Origin: Streptantibioticus silvisoli
GTDB taxonomy: Bacteria > Actinomycetota > Actinomycetes > Streptomycetales > Streptomycetaceae
Direction: 5' to 3'
Length of the DNA: 64,000 bases
NCBI RefSeq assembly: GCF_027947535.2
Contig: NZ_JAAGKO020000011.1
Coordinates: forward strand, 1-64,000
Shown here: piece by piece, positions 8,633 to 17,250 of the stretch
Layout: each line of letters opens with the position of its first letter
How positions within the stretch are numbered: the first letter of the stretch is position 1
Made by a program: the position numbers and the translations under genes
The notes under the pieces: generated by a model
Databases searched by the model: none
What the model was told of the DNA's origin: nothing
What the model saw: the letters and a program-made list of their open reading frames with translations, nothing else

Positions 8633-9310
8633 CTACGGTCCGACGCCGTGCCGGACCGCCCACAGCGCGGCCTGGGTGCGGTCGGAGACGTCGAGTTTCA
8701 TCAGGATGTTCGACACGTGGGTCTTCACGGTCTTCTCCGACAGCACCAGCGCGCGGGCGATCTCGCGGTTGGAGCGGCCGTCGGCGATGAGGCACAGGAC
8801 CTCGCGCTCGCGGTCGGTGAGGGTGGCGCCGCGGCCCCGGGTGCCGGCGGCGGGCCCGGAACCGTCGAGGGTCAGCAGCGCCTCGGCGACCTCGGGCTGG
8901 AGCAGGACGTGGCCGGCGTGCACCGAGCGGATGGCGTCGGCCAGGGCGCCGGGGTCGATGTCCTTGTAGACGTATCCGGCGGCGCCGGCGCGCAGGGCGG
9001 GCACGACGGTGCGCTGTTCGGTGAAGCTGGTGACGACCAGCACCTGGGCCCGGTCGCCCGCCTCGCGCAGCAGGCGCAGCGCCTCGATGCCGTCGGTGCC
9101 GGGCATCTTGACGTCCATCAGGATGACGTCGGGCCGCAGTTCGGCGGCGCGGGCGGCTCCTTCGGCGCCGTCGGCCGCCTCGCCGACCACCTCGATGTCG
9201 GGCTGGACCTCCAGGAAGGTGCGCAGGCCGCGCCGGACGACCTGGTGGTCGTCGACCAGCAGGACGCGGATGACGCCGCCGTCCGCGGGGGCGGGGTGCT
9301 CGTCAGCCAC
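8633..9310 (-). CDS. NarL/LuxR-type response regulator
   Basis: This 225-residue transcription factor has an N-terminal receiver domain (VLLVDDHQVV at about 16-25, phospho-acceptor Asp in VILMDVKMPG, conserved Lys in GYVYKD) and a C-terminal LuxR helix-turn-helix (LTDREREVLCLIADGRSNRE... KTVKTHVSNILMKL, about 160-210). The GTG start overlaps the end of the kinase gene by 8 nt (GTGGCTGA), so the two are translationally coupled. The chaplin genes directly downstream are plausible but unproven targets. Confidence 0.94.
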   Translation of the reverse strand: MADEHPAPADGGVIRVLLVDDHQVVRRGLRTFLEVQPDIEVVGEAADGAEGAARAAELRPDVILMDVKMPGTDGIEALRLLREAGDRAQVLVVTSFTEQRTVVPALRAGAAGYVYKDIDPGALADAIRSVHAGHVLLQPEVAEALLTLDGSGPAAGTRGRGATLTDREREVLCLIADGRSNREIARALVLSEKTVKTHVSNILMKLDVSDRTQAALWAVRHGVGP

Positions 9311-10622
9311 CGGGGACCTCCAGTTCGATCGTGGTGCCCTCGCCGGGCGCGGACCGCACGGTGAGCAGGCCGGCGACGGCGGTGGCGCGGTCCCGCATGG
9401 ACACCAGGCCCAGGTGGCGGCCGGCCCGGCGGACCGCGGTGGTCTCGAAGCCCCGGCCGTCGTCGGTGACGCGCAGGACGGCGCCGCGGCCGCGGCCGGT
9501 CAGTTCGACGGCGACCCGGCCGGCCGCCGCGTGCCGCAGGGCGTTGTGCAGGGCCTCCTGGGCGACCCGCAGCACGGCCTCCTCCTGGGCGGCGGGCAGC
9601 GCGTGCGGCAGCCGGCCGGTGAACGTCACCCGGGCGGCGTGCGCGCGGTCCAGCACGTCGGTCTGGCTGCGCAGCGCGGCGATCAGGCCGTCCTCCTCCA
9701 GGGCGGCGGGGCGCAGTTCGACGACGACGGCGCGCAGTTCGTCGGCGGCCTCGGCGGCGAGCCGGGCGACCTCGCGCAGTTCCTGCTTGGCGCGGGCCGG
9801 GTCGCGGTCGACGAGGGCGGCGGCGGCCTGGGCGGTCAGGCGCAGCGAGAACAGCTTCTGGGAGACGGCGTCGTGCAGGCCGTGGGCGATCCGGGCGCGT
9901 TCGCCGGCCAGGGTGAGTTCGCGGCTGCGTTCGTGGAGCCGGGCGTTGGTCAGCGCGAGGGCGGCGTGCGCGGCGAGGGTACGCAGCAGTTCCTCGTCGT
10001 CGGCGGTGAAGCCGGGGCCGACGGGCGTGGCGGCGGGTGCTTCGCGGGGGCCGTCGGGTGCGTCGCCGGAGCCGTCGTACGCCTCACCGGGGTCGCCGGG
10101 CGCGTTGCCGCCGCCGTGCTCCGGGTCGGCGCCGTCGTGCTCCCGGGCGGCGGTGGTCCGCCCGGCGGGGCTCTCCTTGCCGGCCAGGAAGATCGCGCCG
10201 AGCACCTCGCCGTCGCCGGTGACCGGCATGCCGAGGAAGTCGGACATCTCGGGGTGCTCCTTGGGCCAGCCCTCGAAGCGGGGGTGGCGGCGGACGTCGG
10301 CGAGGCGCTGGGTGGTGGCCTCGTGGAGCATGACGGCGAGGATGCCGTGCTGGCGGGGCAGCGGGCCGATGGCCTTCCACTGTTCGTCGGTGACGCCGTC
10401 GACCACGAACTGCGCGAAGCCGCCGTGGTCGTCGGGCACGCCGAGGGCGGCGTAGCGGGCGCCGATGAGTTCGCGGGCGGAGCTGACGATGGTCTGGAGC
10501 ACGTCGCGGACCTGGCGGTGGCGGCTCATCGCCAGGACGGCGGAGCTGATCGCGTTGATCCGGTCGCGGGCCGTGTCGGGGGCCGTACCGGGTGGGGTGG
10601 CGTCGTGCGCCGGGCCGGACAT
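9303..10622 (-). CDS. GAF-domain sensor histidine kinase (HisKA_3 type)
   Basis: The 439-residue cytoplasmic kinase has no transmembrane helix. A GAF sensor domain spans about 22-220, with a Gly/Asp/Pro-rich insertion of about 45 residues at 155-200. The dimerisation and phosphotransfer helix carries the H-box (ERARIAHGLHDAVSQKLFSL, near 243-262), and the HATPase has an N-box (EALHNALRHAAAGRV) and a G-box (DDGRGFE). It is the cognate partner of the overlapping response regulator. The ligand is unknown; GAF domains in this class often sense redox state, gases or small molecules. Confidence 0.93.
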   Translation of the reverse strand: MSGPAHDATPPGTAPDTARDRINAISSAVLAMSRHRQVRDVLQTIVSSARELIGARYAALGVPDDHGGFAQFVVDGVTDEQWKAIGPLPRQHGILAVMLHEATTQRLADVRRHPRFEGWPKEHPEMSDFLGMPVTGDGEVLGAIFLAGKESPAGRTTAAREHDGADPEHGGGNAPGDPGEAYDGSGDAPDGPREAPAATPVGPGFTADDEELLRTLAAHAALALTNARLHERSRELTLAGERARIAHGLHDAVSQKLFSLRLTAQAAAALVDRDPARAKQELREVARLAAEAADELRAVVVELRPAALEEDGLIAALRSQTDVLDRAHAARVTFTGRLPHALPAAQEEAVLRVAQEALHNALRHAAAGRVAVELTGRGRGAVLRVTDDGRGFETTAVRRAGRHLGLVSMRDRATAVAGLLTVRSAPGEGTTIELEVPGG

Positions 10623-10807
10623 GTGATCACCGTACCCGTGCCGTACCGGGGTGGCACCGGTCCGGCGGCGGAGCGGCGCGGGCCGCTGGTCGTAGGTCCG
10701 ATGGACCGGTCGGCGGGGTCCGGGCGGCCGACGCGGGCGGGGCGGGGGCGTTCCTACGGTGAGGTGGTCGCCGGGCGGCGGGTCCGGCAGCGGGACGGAG
10801 GTACGTC

Positions 10808-11506
10808 ATGCCGGTCGCGATCGTCACGGGTGCGTCGAGGGGGCTGGGGCTGGCGCTGGCGCGGGAGTTGTCGGCGCGGGGGTGGGACCTGGTGCTGGAC
10901 GCCCGGTCGCCGGAGCCGTTGCGGGCGGCGGCGCGGGGGCTGCCGGGGTCCGGTGAGGTGGTGCCGGTGCCCGGCGACGTGACGGACGCGGCGCACCGGG
11001 CGGGGCTGGTGGCGGCGGCGCGGGGGCTCGGCGGGGTGGACCTGCTGGTGAACAACGCGAGCGCGCTGGGCGCCGCGCCGCTGGTGCCGTTGGCGGAGCT
11101 GGCGGCGGCGGGGCTGCGGGAGGCGCTGGAGACGAACGTGGTGGCGCCGGCCGAGCTGACCCGGGCGGCGCTGCCGGCGCTGCGGGCGGCCGGGGCGGGC
11201 GCGGTGCTGAACGTGACCAGTGACGCGGCGGTGGAGGCGTACTCGGCGTGGGGCGGTTACGGGGCGTCGAAGGCGGCGCTGGAGCGGTGGTCGGCGGTGC
11301 TGGCGGTGGAGGAGCCTGCGGTGCGGGTGTGGTGGGTGGATCCGGGGGACCTGCGGACGGCGCTGTACGCGGCGGCGTGCCCGGACGATCCCGGGGCGGC
11401 GGCGCGGCCGGAGCCGGGGTCGGTGGTGCCGTCGCTGCTGCGACTGGTGGACGCCGGGGCGCCGAGCGGCCGGTACACGGCGTCGGCGCTCGCGGGGGCG
11501 GTGTGA
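10808..11506 (+). CDS. SDR-family oxidoreductase
   Basis: This 232-residue short-chain dehydrogenase has the cofactor-binding TGASRGLG at residues 8-15, NNAS near 80 and the catalytic Y-x3-K as YGASK near 149-153. The expected Ser is in LNVTSD. The substrate cannot be inferred. Its stop codon overlaps the ATG of the QueA-like gene by one base, so the two are co-translated, which suggests a shared but unidentified pathway. Start ATG follows GGAGGTACGTC. Confidence 0.92.
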   Translation: MPVAIVTGASRGLGLALARELSARGWDLVLDARSPEPLRAAARGLPGSGEVVPVPGDVTDAAHRAGLVAAARGLGGVDLLVNNASALGAAPLVPLAELAAAGLREALETNVVAPAELTRAALPALRAAGAGAVLNVTSDAAVEAYSAWGGYGASKAALERWSAVLAVEEPAVRVWWVDPGDLRTALYAAACPDDPGAAARPEPGSVVPSLLRLVDAGAPSGRYTASALAGAV

Positions 11507-12660
11507 TGAGCGGGCGGCCGGTGCGGGTGCCGCGGGAGTTGTCGGCGCGGGGGCCGGCGGCGCGGCGGGACGCGGTGCGGATGGTGGTGGGCCGGCGCGG
11601 TTCGGGCGCGGTGGCGCATCACGCGTTCGGCGAGCTGCCGGCGTTGCTGCGGGCCGGGGACGTGCTGGTGGTCAACACCTCGATGACGTTCCCGGCGGCG
11701 GTGGACGCGGTGCTGGAGGGGGCGCCGGGCGGGACGGCGGTGCCCGTGGCTCCGCAGGGAATGGCGCCGGGGGTGCCGGGGGTGCCGGGCGGGAGGGCGG
11801 CCGGGTTCCCGGACGGGGTGCCGGCGGCCGGTGCGGGCGGGGTGCCGGTGGTGGTGCACTTCTCCGGGCGGCGGGACGACGGGCGGTGGGCGGTGGAGCT
11901 GCGCGATCCGGACGGCCGGGGCACGACACGGGCGCGGCCGGGCGGCCCGGCGGGGGCGGTGCTGGCCCTGCCGCGCGGTGAACGCCTGGTGCTGCGGGAG
12001 CCGTTGAGCCCGCACGGGGACCGGTTGTGGCTGGCGTCGGTGTCGATGGCGGACCCGGTGCGGTACCTGCACCGGTACGGGCGGCCGATCCGGTACGCCT
12101 ACACCGAGCGGGACCATCCGCTGTCGGCGTACCGCAGTGTCTTCTCGGTGCCGTCGCCGGACGGTCCGGGGTCGGCGGAGATGCCGAGTGCGGCGCGGCC
12201 GTTCACCGCGGCGCTGGTGGCGGCGCTGGTGCGCGGCGGGGTGCAGTTCGCGCCGCTGGTGCTGCACACCGGGGTGGCCTCGGCGGAATCGCACGAACCG
12301 CCGTACCCCGAGCGGTTCGCGGTGCCGGAGTCGACGGCGTGGCTGGTGAACGCGGCGCGGGCGGGCGGCGGGCGGATCGTGGCGGTGGGCACGACGGCGG
12401 TGCGGGCGCTGGAGTCGGTGGCCGATCCGGCGGGCCGGGTGCGGGCGGGCGGCGGCTGGACGGACCTGGTGGTGACGCCGGAGCGCGGGGTGCGGGCGGT
12501 GGACGGGCTGCTGACCGGGCTGCACGAGCCGCGGGCGTCGCACCTGCTGATGCTGGAGGCGGTGGCGGGCGCGCCGCTGCTGGACGCGGTGTACGCGGGG
12601 GCGGTGGAGCAGCGCTACCTGTGGCACGAGTTCGGCGACGTCAACCTGCTGCTGCCGTGA
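11506..12660 (+). CDS. QueA-like S-adenosylmethionine:tRNA ribosyltransferase-isomerase
   Basis: QueA transfers the ribosyl part of SAM to preQ1 in tRNA during queuosine synthesis. This 384-residue relative keeps LPALLRAGDVLVVNTSMTFPA (QueA has LLVVNDTRV), IRYAYTERD, the LHTGVAS segment and the AVGTTAVRALES motif. It is longer than QueA (about 345) because of a Gly/Pro insertion at roughly 80-115. Catalytic-region motifs diverge: the FHLPxSTL loop of QueA reads LHEPRASHL here. With no tgt or queG nearby, a function in queuosine synthesis is doubtful. It is translationally coupled to the SDR gene. Confidence 0.82.
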   Translation: MSGRPVRVPRELSARGPAARRDAVRMVVGRRGSGAVAHHAFGELPALLRAGDVLVVNTSMTFPAAVDAVLEGAPGGTAVPVAPQGMAPGVPGVPGGRAAGFPDGVPAAGAGGVPVVVHFSGRRDDGRWAVELRDPDGRGTTRARPGGPAGAVLALPRGERLVLREPLSPHGDRLWLASVSMADPVRYLHRYGRPIRYAYTERDHPLSAYRSVFSVPSPDGPGSAEMPSAARPFTAALVAALVRGGVQFAPLVLHTGVASAESHEPPYPERFAVPESTAWLVNAARAGGGRIVAVGTTAVRALESVADPAGRVRAGGGWTDLVVTPERGVRAVDGLLTGLHEPRASHLLMLEAVAGAPLLDAVYAGAVEQRYLWHEFGDVNLLLP

Positions 12661-12702
12661 GCGGTGCAGCGGTGCCGCCGTGAGCGGTGCCGCGGCGTGA
12701 AC

Positions 12703-12744
12703 GTGCCGACGGCGCCGCCCGGTCGGGGGCGGCGCCGTCGGCAC
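12703..12744. terminator. Bidirectional terminator hairpin
   Basis: A perfect 18-bp stem (12703-12720 with 12727-12744) with a 6-nt loop separates the convergent QueA-like and FHA-ABC genes. Confidence 0.85.
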
Positions 12745-12761
12745 GGGCGGGGCGGGCGGGA

Positions 12762-15329
12762 TCACTTCTCCCGCATGACCTCCGGTTCGTGGCGGCGCAG
12801 CAGGCGGGCGACGGCGAAGCCGCAGGCGACGCCGAGGGCGAGCAGGACGATCATGTCGGCCCACCAGATGCCGGCGCTGTGCTTCCACAGCGTGTCGGGG
12901 TCGGTGGGGTCCCAGGGCAGCAGCGTGTCGAGTTGCACGGTGGTGCCCATGGCGGCGACGGCCCAGCGGGACGGCATCAGCCAGGCGACCTGTTCGATGC
13001 CGGGCTTGGCGTAGATCTGGAAGAGCACGCCGGTGAAGACGACCTGGACGATGGCGAACATCACCAGCAGCGGCATGGTCTTCTCGGCGGTCTTGACCAG
13101 GGCGGAGATGACCAGGCCGAACATCATCGAGGTGAAGCCGATGCCGATGACGCCGAGGGTCATCTCGATCGCCGGGTGGCTGTGCAGCACGACACCGGTG
13201 GTGGGCATGGTGCGCGGGGTGAAGCCGATGGCGCAGATGATGACGCCCTGGAGGGCGGTGATCAGGCCGAGCACGATGACCTTGGACATCAGGTACGCGC
13301 TGCGCGACAGTCCGACCGCGCGTTCGCGCTCGTAGATGACGCGTTCCTTGATCAGTTCGCGTACCGAGTTGGCGGAGCCGGAGAAGCACGCGCCGACCGT
13401 GAGGATCATCAGGATGGTGCCGGCGTCGCGGTTGGCGAAATGCGCGTTGGCCGGGCCGAAGCCGAGGCCGGACTTGGCCGGGATGACCACGGAGACCACG
13501 CCGAGGACCGCGGGCATGATGAGCATCAGCGCCAGGAAGCCGCGGTCGGAGGCGATGACCGAGGTGTAGCGGGCGATCAGCGTCCACAGCTGGGAGCCCC
13601 AGCTCTGCGACTTCTGCGGCCGGGTGACCTGGCTGGGCATGGCGGGCGCGACCTGCGGCGCGGCCTCGTCGAGGTGCGCGGTGTACATCTGGTAGTGCTG
13701 CGATCCGCGCCAGCGCCCGGCCCAGTCGTAGTCGCGGTAGTTCTCGAACGCCTGGAAGACGTCGGCCCAGCTGGAGTAGCCGAAGAAGTTCAGCGCCTCG
13801 TCCGGCGGGCCGAAGTAGGCCATCGAGCCGCCGGGGGCCATCACCAGCAGCCGGTCGCACAGGGCGAGTTCGGCGACCGAGTGGGTGACGACGAGTACCG
13901 TGCGGCCGTCGTCGGCCAGGCCGCGCAGCAGCTGCATGACGTCGCGGTCCATGCCCGGGTCGAGGCCGGAGGTGGGCTCGTCGAGGAAGATCAGCGACGG
14001 CTTGGTCAGCAGCTCCAGGGCGACCGAGACGCGCTTGCGCTGGCCGCCGGACAGCGAGGTGATGCGCTTGTCGGCGTGGATGTCCAGCTTGAGTTCGCGC
14101 AGCACCTCGTCGATGCGGGCCTGGCGTTCGGCGGCGTGCGTGTCGCCGGGGAAGCGGAGCTTGGCGGCGTACTTCAGCGCGGTGCGGACGCTCAGTTCCT
14201 TGTGCAGGATGTCGTCCTGCGGAACGAGGCCGATGCGCTGGCGCAGTTCGGCGAACTGCTTGTACAGGTCGCGGTTGTCGTACAGCACCTCGCCGACGTC
14301 GGCGGGCCGGTAGCCGGTCAGCGCGCGCAGCAGCGTGGACTTGCCGGAGCCGGAGGGGCCGATGACGCCGATGAGCGACTTCTCCGGGACGCCGAACGAG
14401 ACGTCCTTGAGGATGCTCTTGGTGGTGTTGCCCTGCGGCACGTTGACGGTCAGGCGGCGCGCGGAGAAGGAGACGGCGCCGGTGTCGACGAACTCCTCCA
14501 GCCGGTCGTCGACCAGCCGGAACGTGGAGTGGCCGACGCCGACGATGTCGTGCGGGCCGATCTGGTGGCGGTCGACGGGCTGGCCGTTGACGTAGGTGCC
14601 GTTGTGGCTGCCGAGGTCGACGATCTCCATGCGGCCGTCGGGGTGGGCGTGGAACTCGGCGTGGTAGCGGGAGACCTGGAGGTCGGAGACGACCAGTTCG
14701 TTCTCCAGCGCACGGCCGATCCGGATGACCCGGCCCGCCGACAGGTGGTGGAAGGTGGTGGGGCTGCGGTCGCTGTAGGCCCCGGCGGCGCCGGCGGTCT
14801 GCTGCCGCGGCTGGTCGCCGCCGCGGGCGGCCGGCGGCTGGGCGGGCGGTCCGGCGGTCCCGGCGGCGGACGCGCCGGCCCAGGCGGGCAGGGCGGCCTC
14901 GGGCTGCGCGGCGGCCTGTGGTGCCGCGGCGGCCGGCTGCACAGCGGCGGCGGGCCGGGCGGCCGGTTGCGCCGTCGCGGCGGCCGGTTGCGGGACGTCC
15001 GCGGCGGTGAAGCCGAGGCGTGGTCCGTCGGTGGCGTTGCCGAGGTTGACGGCGGAACCGGGCGCGATCGCCGCCTCGTTGACCCGCTGCCCGCCGGCGA
15101 ACGTGCCGTTGGTGCTGCCCTGGTCCTCCAGCAGCCAGCCCTCGCCGGTCCAGCGGATCGTGGCGTGCCGCCAGGAGACCCTGGCGTCGTCGAGCGTTAC
15201 GTCCCCCTGCGGGTCACGGCCCACGGTGTATGTCCTGGACGCATCAAGGGTCCAGGATTGTCCGTTCAATTCAAGTACGAGTTCCGGCACTCCATGCCCC
15301 ACAAGGTTGTCCCCCGAGTAGTCCCCCAT
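12762..15329 (-). CDS. FHA-FHA-ABC transporter fusion protein
   Basis: This is a single-chain half exporter of 855 residues. Two FHA phosphothreonine-binding domains (about 32-95, GRDPQGDV...SWRHA...STNGTF; and 200-270, GRALENELV...SRYHAEF...SHNGTYVNG) are separated by an Ala/Pro/Gln-rich linker. An ABC ATPase follows (GPSGSGKST, SLSGGQRKR, LIFLDEPTSGLD, about 300-530) and then an ABC-2 type membrane domain with about six helices (610-840). FHA domains imply control by Ser/Thr protein kinases. The start is uncertain: GTG codons at 15302 and 15290 (VPELVLEL) are at least as likely as the ATG at 15329. Confidence 0.93.
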   Translation of the reverse strand: MGDYSGDNLVGHGVPELVLELNGQSWTLDASRTYTVGRDPQGDVTLDDARVSWRHATIRWTGEGWLLEDQGSTNGTFAGGQRVNEAAIAPGSAVNLGNATDGPRLGFTAADVPQPAAATAQPAARPAAAVQPAAAAPQAAAQPEAALPAWAGASAAGTAGPPAQPPAARGGDQPRQQTAGAAGAYSDRSPTTFHHLSAGRVIRIGRALENELVVSDLQVSRYHAEFHAHPDGRMEIVDLGSHNGTYVNGQPVDRHQIGPHDIVGVGHSTFRLVDDRLEEFVDTGAVSFSARRLTVNVPQGNTTKSILKDVSFGVPEKSLIGVIGPSGSGKSTLLRALTGYRPADVGEVLYDNRDLYKQFAELRQRIGLVPQDDILHKELSVRTALKYAAKLRFPGDTHAAERQARIDEVLRELKLDIHADKRITSLSGGQRKRVSVALELLTKPSLIFLDEPTSGLDPGMDRDVMQLLRGLADDGRTVLVVTHSVAELALCDRLLVMAPGGSMAYFGPPDEALNFFGYSSWADVFQAFENYRDYDWAGRWRGSQHYQMYTAHLDEAAPQVAPAMPSQVTRPQKSQSWGSQLWTLIARYTSVIASDRGFLALMLIMPAVLGVVSVVIPAKSGLGFGPANAHFANRDAGTILMILTVGACFSGSANSVRELIKERVIYERERAVGLSRSAYLMSKVIVLGLITALQGVIICAIGFTPRTMPTTGVVLHSHPAIEMTLGVIGIGFTSMMFGLVISALVKTAEKTMPLLVMFAIVQVVFTGVLFQIYAKPGIEQVAWLMPSRWAVAAMGTTVQLDTLLPWDPTDPDTLWKHSAGIWWADMIVLLALGVACGFAVARLLRRHEPEVMREK

Positions 15330-15541
15330 TGGCGGGGAGTCTAGGGATGTCGAACATCGGGAGGAACTATTTCAGGATTGGCGGTCTATCTGAAAGTCGC
15401 CTCCCCCGGCAGCGGGGCCGGCTGCCGCGCGGACGGCGGCGACGACCGCGCAAGCCGGTACGAAAGCCGCCCGCGGTGGTAAGGGGCACGTAACCCCGCC
15501 GAGCGGGGCAACCGAGCCCGCCGCACACCACCGGAGCCGCG

Positions 15542-16915
15542 ATGACCAGCGACCGCGCACCCCGGGCGGTGCCGTGGGGGCGGGTCGTCGCGACGGGGGT
15601 GGCGGCGGTGGGATGGGCGCTGCTGGGGATGGCCGCGGTGGCCGCGCTCGGGCTGCACCTGCTGGGGACCGACCGGCGGGCGGCGCTGGGCCCGTCGACG
15701 GCGGCGCTGGTGACGATGGCGGTGGGCGGCCGGGTGCACGCCTTCGGGAACGTGTCGGCGTTCGGCCGCGGCGCGGCGGCCACCGGCGTGATCGGCCTGC
15801 TCCCGCTGGGCGTCGCGCTGACCGGTGCCCTGCTGGTGGCCCGGGTCTTCCTGCGGTCGCTGCGCGGCGCGGACCCGGGGGTGCGGCCGACGGAACTGGC
15901 GGCACGGGCCGCGGTGGTGGTGGCGCTGTTCACCGCGGCGGTGGCGGGGCTGGCGTGGGCCGGGCAGGACACCGTCTCGCTGCGCGGCGGCCCGGCCGGC
16001 GACGGCAACGGGCTGCCCGGCGGCCTGGCGGGGCTGGACGGCGCTTTCTCCCGGGGTCTCGACACGCTGGGCAGGACGCACGGTTCGGTGGGGTTCCGGG
16101 TGGACACCGCCGCGTCGGCGGGCGGCGGCGCGCTGTGGATCGTGGTGGTGCTCGCGCTGGCGCTGGCGGCCGGACGGCGGGCGCCGGCCGGCTGCGGCCC
16201 CGTGCACCGCGTGGTGCGGCCGGCCGTCTCCGCGTGGTGCACGGTGCTGCTGCTGGCGGTGGCGGCGGGCCTGGCCGTCGCCGCCTGCGCCGCCGTGACG
16301 GACGACCACCCCGCACGGGTGGCCGGCGGCGCGCTGCTCGGCACACCGAACGCGGTGTGGTTCGCCACGACACTGGGCCTGTTCGTCCCCTGGTCCGGCC
16401 GGGCGTCCGGACCGCTGACGGTGCTGCTGCCCGATCCGCTGGGCCGGGTGCTGGGCTCGGCCCGCGGTCCGGTGACCGTGCGGGGGCTGGCGGAGCTGGA
16501 CGGCCGGGTTTGGCTGCTGCCGGTGGCTGCCGCGGTCCTGGTACTGGCCGCCGGCGTACTGACCGCGGTGCGCACGCCGCCCGCCGACGCCCCGCCCGGC
16601 CGCCGGGTGGCCCGGATCGCGGTACGCGACGCGGTGGCCGGCGCGGTGGCGTTGCCGGCCCTGGTGGGCCTGACCGGCTTCTCGGTGGCCGCCGGGCTGT
16701 CCGCCTTCGGTGTCGACGCGGCCGGTGCGGCGCTGTCCCTGCACGGTTCGCTCGGCCGGGCGGTGCTGCTGGGCGCCGCCTGGGGTGCGGCCGGCGGCGC
16801 GGCGGGCGGCGCGCTGGCCCTGCTGACGGGCACGGAGGGATCGCGGGCGGCGCGGGACGGGAACGGGCGGGACGGGAACGGGCGGGGCCGGAACGGGTGG
16901 GGTCGCGAGGGGTGA
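15542..16915 (+). CDS. Streptophobe-family integral membrane protein
   Basis: The 457-residue protein is very hydrophobic, with about eight to nine transmembrane segments (for example 15-40, 75-100, 115-140, 200-215, 240-262, 285-300, 335-355, 375-400). It fits the streptomycete streptophobe family, named for hydrophobicity and host range and without known function. The C-terminus is a short repetitive tail of NGRDGNGRGRN type built from a 12-bp tandem repeat. It is divergent from the FHA-ABC gene. Confidence 0.8.
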   Translation: MTSDRAPRAVPWGRVVATGVAAVGWALLGMAAVAALGLHLLGTDRRAALGPSTAALVTMAVGGRVHAFGNVSAFGRGAAATGVIGLLPLGVALTGALLVARVFLRSLRGADPGVRPTELAARAAVVVALFTAAVAGLAWAGQDTVSLRGGPAGDGNGLPGGLAGLDGAFSRGLDTLGRTHGSVGFRVDTAASAGGGALWIVVVLALALAAGRRAPAGCGPVHRVVRPAVSAWCTVLLLAVAAGLAVAACAAVTDDHPARVAGGALLGTPNAVWFATTLGLFVPWSGRASGPLTVLLPDPLGRVLGSARGPVTVRGLAELDGRVWLLPVAAAVLVLAAGVLTAVRTPPADAPPGRRVARIAVRDAVAGAVALPALVGLTGFSVAAGLSAFGVDAAGAALSLHGSLGRAVLLGAAWGAAGGAAGGALALLTGTEGSRAARDGNGRDGNGRGRNGWGREG

Positions 16916-17250
16916 CGACTGCGGGGGTGGCCGCAGGGGTGGGACCGGGTGGGAGCCGATCGTGAGGGGAGGGAGCGGATCGTGAGGGAGCGGACCGGGC
17001 GGACGGTAAGGGGCCGGACCAGTCGCACCACGGGAGACGGAACCACCGCACCGGGCGGAACCACCGCACCGGGCGAGACCACGCACAGGGTGCGCCGGTG
17101 ACCGCGCCGACCGCAGACGGAACCACCGCACCGGGCGGGACCACGCACGCAGGCGCCGGCTACCGCGCCGGCCGGGAAGCGGGGTCCGGTGACCGTTGTG
17201 CGGGACAGTGGGTCTTGAGTCGGGGAGGAGCCGATACCGTGGGGGGCACC
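16916..17250. repeat. Intergenic region with short direct repeats
   Basis: These 335 bp before serB contain at least three copies of a 16-nt unit GGAACCACCGCACCGG (near 17040, 17057 and 17110), with related GAGACCACGCAC segments, and a G-rich stretch after the streptophobe stop. No gene was seen. Confidence 0.6.

Noticed and set aside
12687-15344. Plus-strand ORF of 885 residues antisense to the FHA-ABC gene
   Set aside because: Composition and lack of motifs show it is antisense to a gene with clear domains on the other strand.
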